DNA of 15,190 nucleotides from Pseudomonadota bacterium. GTDB taxonomy: Bacteria > Pseudomonadota > Alphaproteobacteria > Rhizobiales > Rhizobiaceae. Where the stretch lies: positions 1 through 15,190 of the forward strand of contig JAEWFU010000137.1 in the NCBI GenBank assembly GCA_023388675.1, read 5' to 3'. The translations under genes and the position numbers were made by a program. Under the pieces are notes generated by a model. It did not search any database, had not been told where the DNA came from, and worked only from the letters and a program-made list of their open reading frames with translations. Shown here piece after piece: positions 13,777 through 15,190 of the stretch. Position 1 is the stretch's first letter, and each line of letters starts with the position of its first letter.

Positions 13777-14925
13777 TCACCGGAACGTCTTCCGGGGGTC
13801 GAAGGCGTCGCGCACGGCCTCGCCGATGAAGATCAGCAGCGACAGCATGATCGACAGCGTCAGGAAGCCGGTAATGCCGAGCCAGGGCGCGTTGAGGTTG
13901 CGCTGGCCCTGCCGCAGCAGTTCGCCCAGCGAGGCGGAGCCGGGCGGCAGGCCGAAGCCGAGGAAATCGAGCGAGGTCAGCGTCGTGATCGAGCCGTTGA
14001 GGATGAAAGGCAGGAAGGTCAGCGTCGCCACCATGGCGTTGGGCAGAAGGTGGCGGAACATGATCGTGCCGTTGGAGACGCCGAGCGCCCGCGCTGCGTT
14101 GACATATTCGAAGTTGCGCGCGCGCAGGAATTCTGCCCGCACCACGCCGACGAAGGCGACCCACGAGAACAGGAGCATGATGCCGAGCAGGATGAAGAAG
14201 CCCGGCGCCAGCACGGCGGCGATGATGAGGATCAGGTAGAGCACCGGGATCGACGACCAGATCTCGATCACGCGCTGGAAAATCAGGTCGGTCCAGCCGC
14301 CGAAATAGCCCTGCACGGCGCCGGCCGACACGCCGATGACGGCCGAGGCCAGCGTGAGCACGAGCCCGAACAGGACCGATATGCGGAAGCCGTAGATGAT
14401 GCGCGCGAGCACGTCGCGGGCCTGGTCGTCGGTGCCGAGCCAGTTCCAGTTGCCGACCGTGCAGGCGGGGTCTGCGGTACCGCCGAAATAACGGCCGCAG
14501 CGCGTCTCCGCGTCATAGAGCCATGAGGGCTTGGCCGGCGCGGATTCGGGGATGTCGTTGTTGACGGTGCGGTAGGAATAGCGGACCGGCTGCCACACCA
14601 TCCAGCCCTCGGCCTCGATCTCCTCCTGGATCACCGGGTCGCGGTAATCGGTGACGGCGAGGAAACCGCCGAACTTTTCCTCCGGATAGTCGACCAGCAC
14701 CGGGAACAGGATTTCGCCCTGATAGGACACCACGATCGGCTTGTCGTTGGCGATGAACTCGGCCAGCATCGACAGCACGAACAGGACGAGGAAGATCCAC
14801 AGCGACCAGTAGCCGCGCCGGTTGGCCTTGAAGTTCTGCCAGCGGCGCTGGTTGAGCGGCGACAGAAAGGGCCGCTTCGCCTGCCGGACGGTTTCGACCG
14901 CGGTCTTCTCGGCGATCTCCGACAT
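13777..14925 (-). CDS. yejE: Peptide ABC transporter permease YejE
   Basis: The 382-residue inner-membrane permease has one N-terminal membrane segment (41-59), a long periplasmic region (60-175) and five further segments in the DppC-type permease domain (about 180-375). The cytoplasmic EAA loop that docks on the ATPase is at 265-296 (EFLRARNFEYVNAARALGVS, then the usual HLLPN end). The long periplasmic loop is typical of YejE. ATG 14925 shares one base with the yejB stop (TGATG), and GGAGGG lies 7 nt upstream; the GTG at 14928 is a weaker alternative. Its stop is followed by the toxin-antitoxin cassette and not by yejF. Confidence 0.95.
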   Translation of the reverse strand: MSEIAEKTAVETVRQAKRPFLSPLNQRRWQNFKANRRGYWSLWIFLVLFVLSMLAEFIANDKPIVVSYQGEILFPVLVDYPEEKFGGFLAVTDYRDPVIQEEIEAEGWMVWQPVRYSYRTVNNDIPESAPAKPSWLYDAETRCGRYFGGTADPACTVGNWNWLGTDDQARDVLARIIYGFRISVLFGLVLTLASAVIGVSAGAVQGYFGGWTDLIFQRVIEIWSSIPVLYLILIIAAVLAPGFFILLGIMLLFSWVAFVGVVRAEFLRARNFEYVNAARALGVSNGTIMFRHLLPNAMVATLTFLPFILNGSITTLTSLDFLGFGLPPGSASLGELLRQGQRNLNAPWLGITGFLTLSIMLSLLIFIGEAVRDAFDPRKTFR

Positions 14926-15190
14926 CACACGTCCCTCCGGTCGAAGTCGATGCGCGGATCGATCCAGGTGTAGACGAGGTCGGAGAGCAGGCCGACGAAC
15001 AGGCCGATCAGCGAGAAGATGTAGAGCGTGGCGAACACCACCGCATAGTCGCGGTCGAGCACGGAGCGGAAGCCGAGCAGGCCGAGCCCGTCGAGCGAGA
15101 AGATGTTCTCGATCAGCAGCGAGCCGGTGAAGAAGGCCGAGATGAACGCGCCCGGAAAGCCGGCGATGATGATGAGCATGGCGTTGCGGA
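14925..15190 (-). CDS. yejB: Peptide ABC transporter permease YejB, C-terminal part
   Basis: Only the last 88 residues are in the window; the gene continues past the right edge. The fragment holds the end of a DppB-type permease: a membrane segment [20 protein letters not shown], the conserved [20 protein letters not shown] loop, a last membrane segment with [20 protein letters not shown], and a short basic end. YejB and YejE form the membrane channel energised by YejF. The stop overlaps the yejE start by one base. Confidence 0.93.
   Translation of the reverse strand, partial: RNAMLIIIAGFPGAFISAFFTGSLLIENIFSLDGLGLLGFRSVLDRDYAVVFATLYIFSLIGLFVGLLSDLVYTWIDPRIDFDRRDV

Overview
The window looks like chromosome from an alphaproteobacterium of the Hyphomicrobiales (Rhizobiales), probably a Mesorhizobium- or Phyllobacteriaceae-like strain. 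The evidence is the GC-rich coding bias, the protein types (a GNAT-Rnk fusion, a short-form M17 aminopeptidase, Yej transporter parts, GhrA) and a G/C-rich palindromic intergenic repeat of the kind common in that order. I could not search any database, so placement below order is a guess.

Left part, 1-2358: a gene-poor, visibly less GC-rich accessory stretch. It holds a broken small gene (205-397), a possible 30-residue reading frame, an intact GNAT acetyltransferase fused to an Rnk/GreA-C regulator (648-1559), a doubtful 68-residue gene (1815-2021), and an unusual density of perfect inverted repeats between 1576 and 2132. Two 19-bp sequences that match at 17 positions (76-94 and 2292-2310) bracket it. 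The right copy lies in the leader of the next gene.

Middle part, 2359-9968: an M17 leucyl aminopeptidase; then a divergent efflux unit made of a TetR repressor (minus) and a membrane-fusion protein plus RND pump (plus). A perfect 16-bp palindromic operator sits in the spacer of the pump promoter, and a strong intrinsic terminator ends the unit. A MarR-type regulator and an overlapping NlpC/P60 cysteine peptidase follow.

A palindromic repeat (10046-10160) separates this from the right part, 10225-15190, which is transcribed leftward: yejB (cut by the window edge), yejE, a three-gene toxin-antitoxin cassette, yejF, and ghrA. Every junction from yejB to yejF except yejE/cassette is overlapping or abutting. 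The cassette (a truncated VapB-like DNA-binding protein, a second small antitoxin, and a PIN toxin with all four acidic residues) splits a transporter operon whose yejE and yejF normally lie side by side.

Functionally, YejBEF is known to import peptides including murein peptides in Alphaproteobacteria. The nearby signal-less NlpC/P60 peptidase and M17 aminopeptidase are the kinds of enzyme that would digest such peptides in the cytoplasm. A peptide-salvage theme, interrupted by an efflux cassette and a toxin-antitoxin cassette, is my inference. No tRNA, rRNA or CRISPR was seen.
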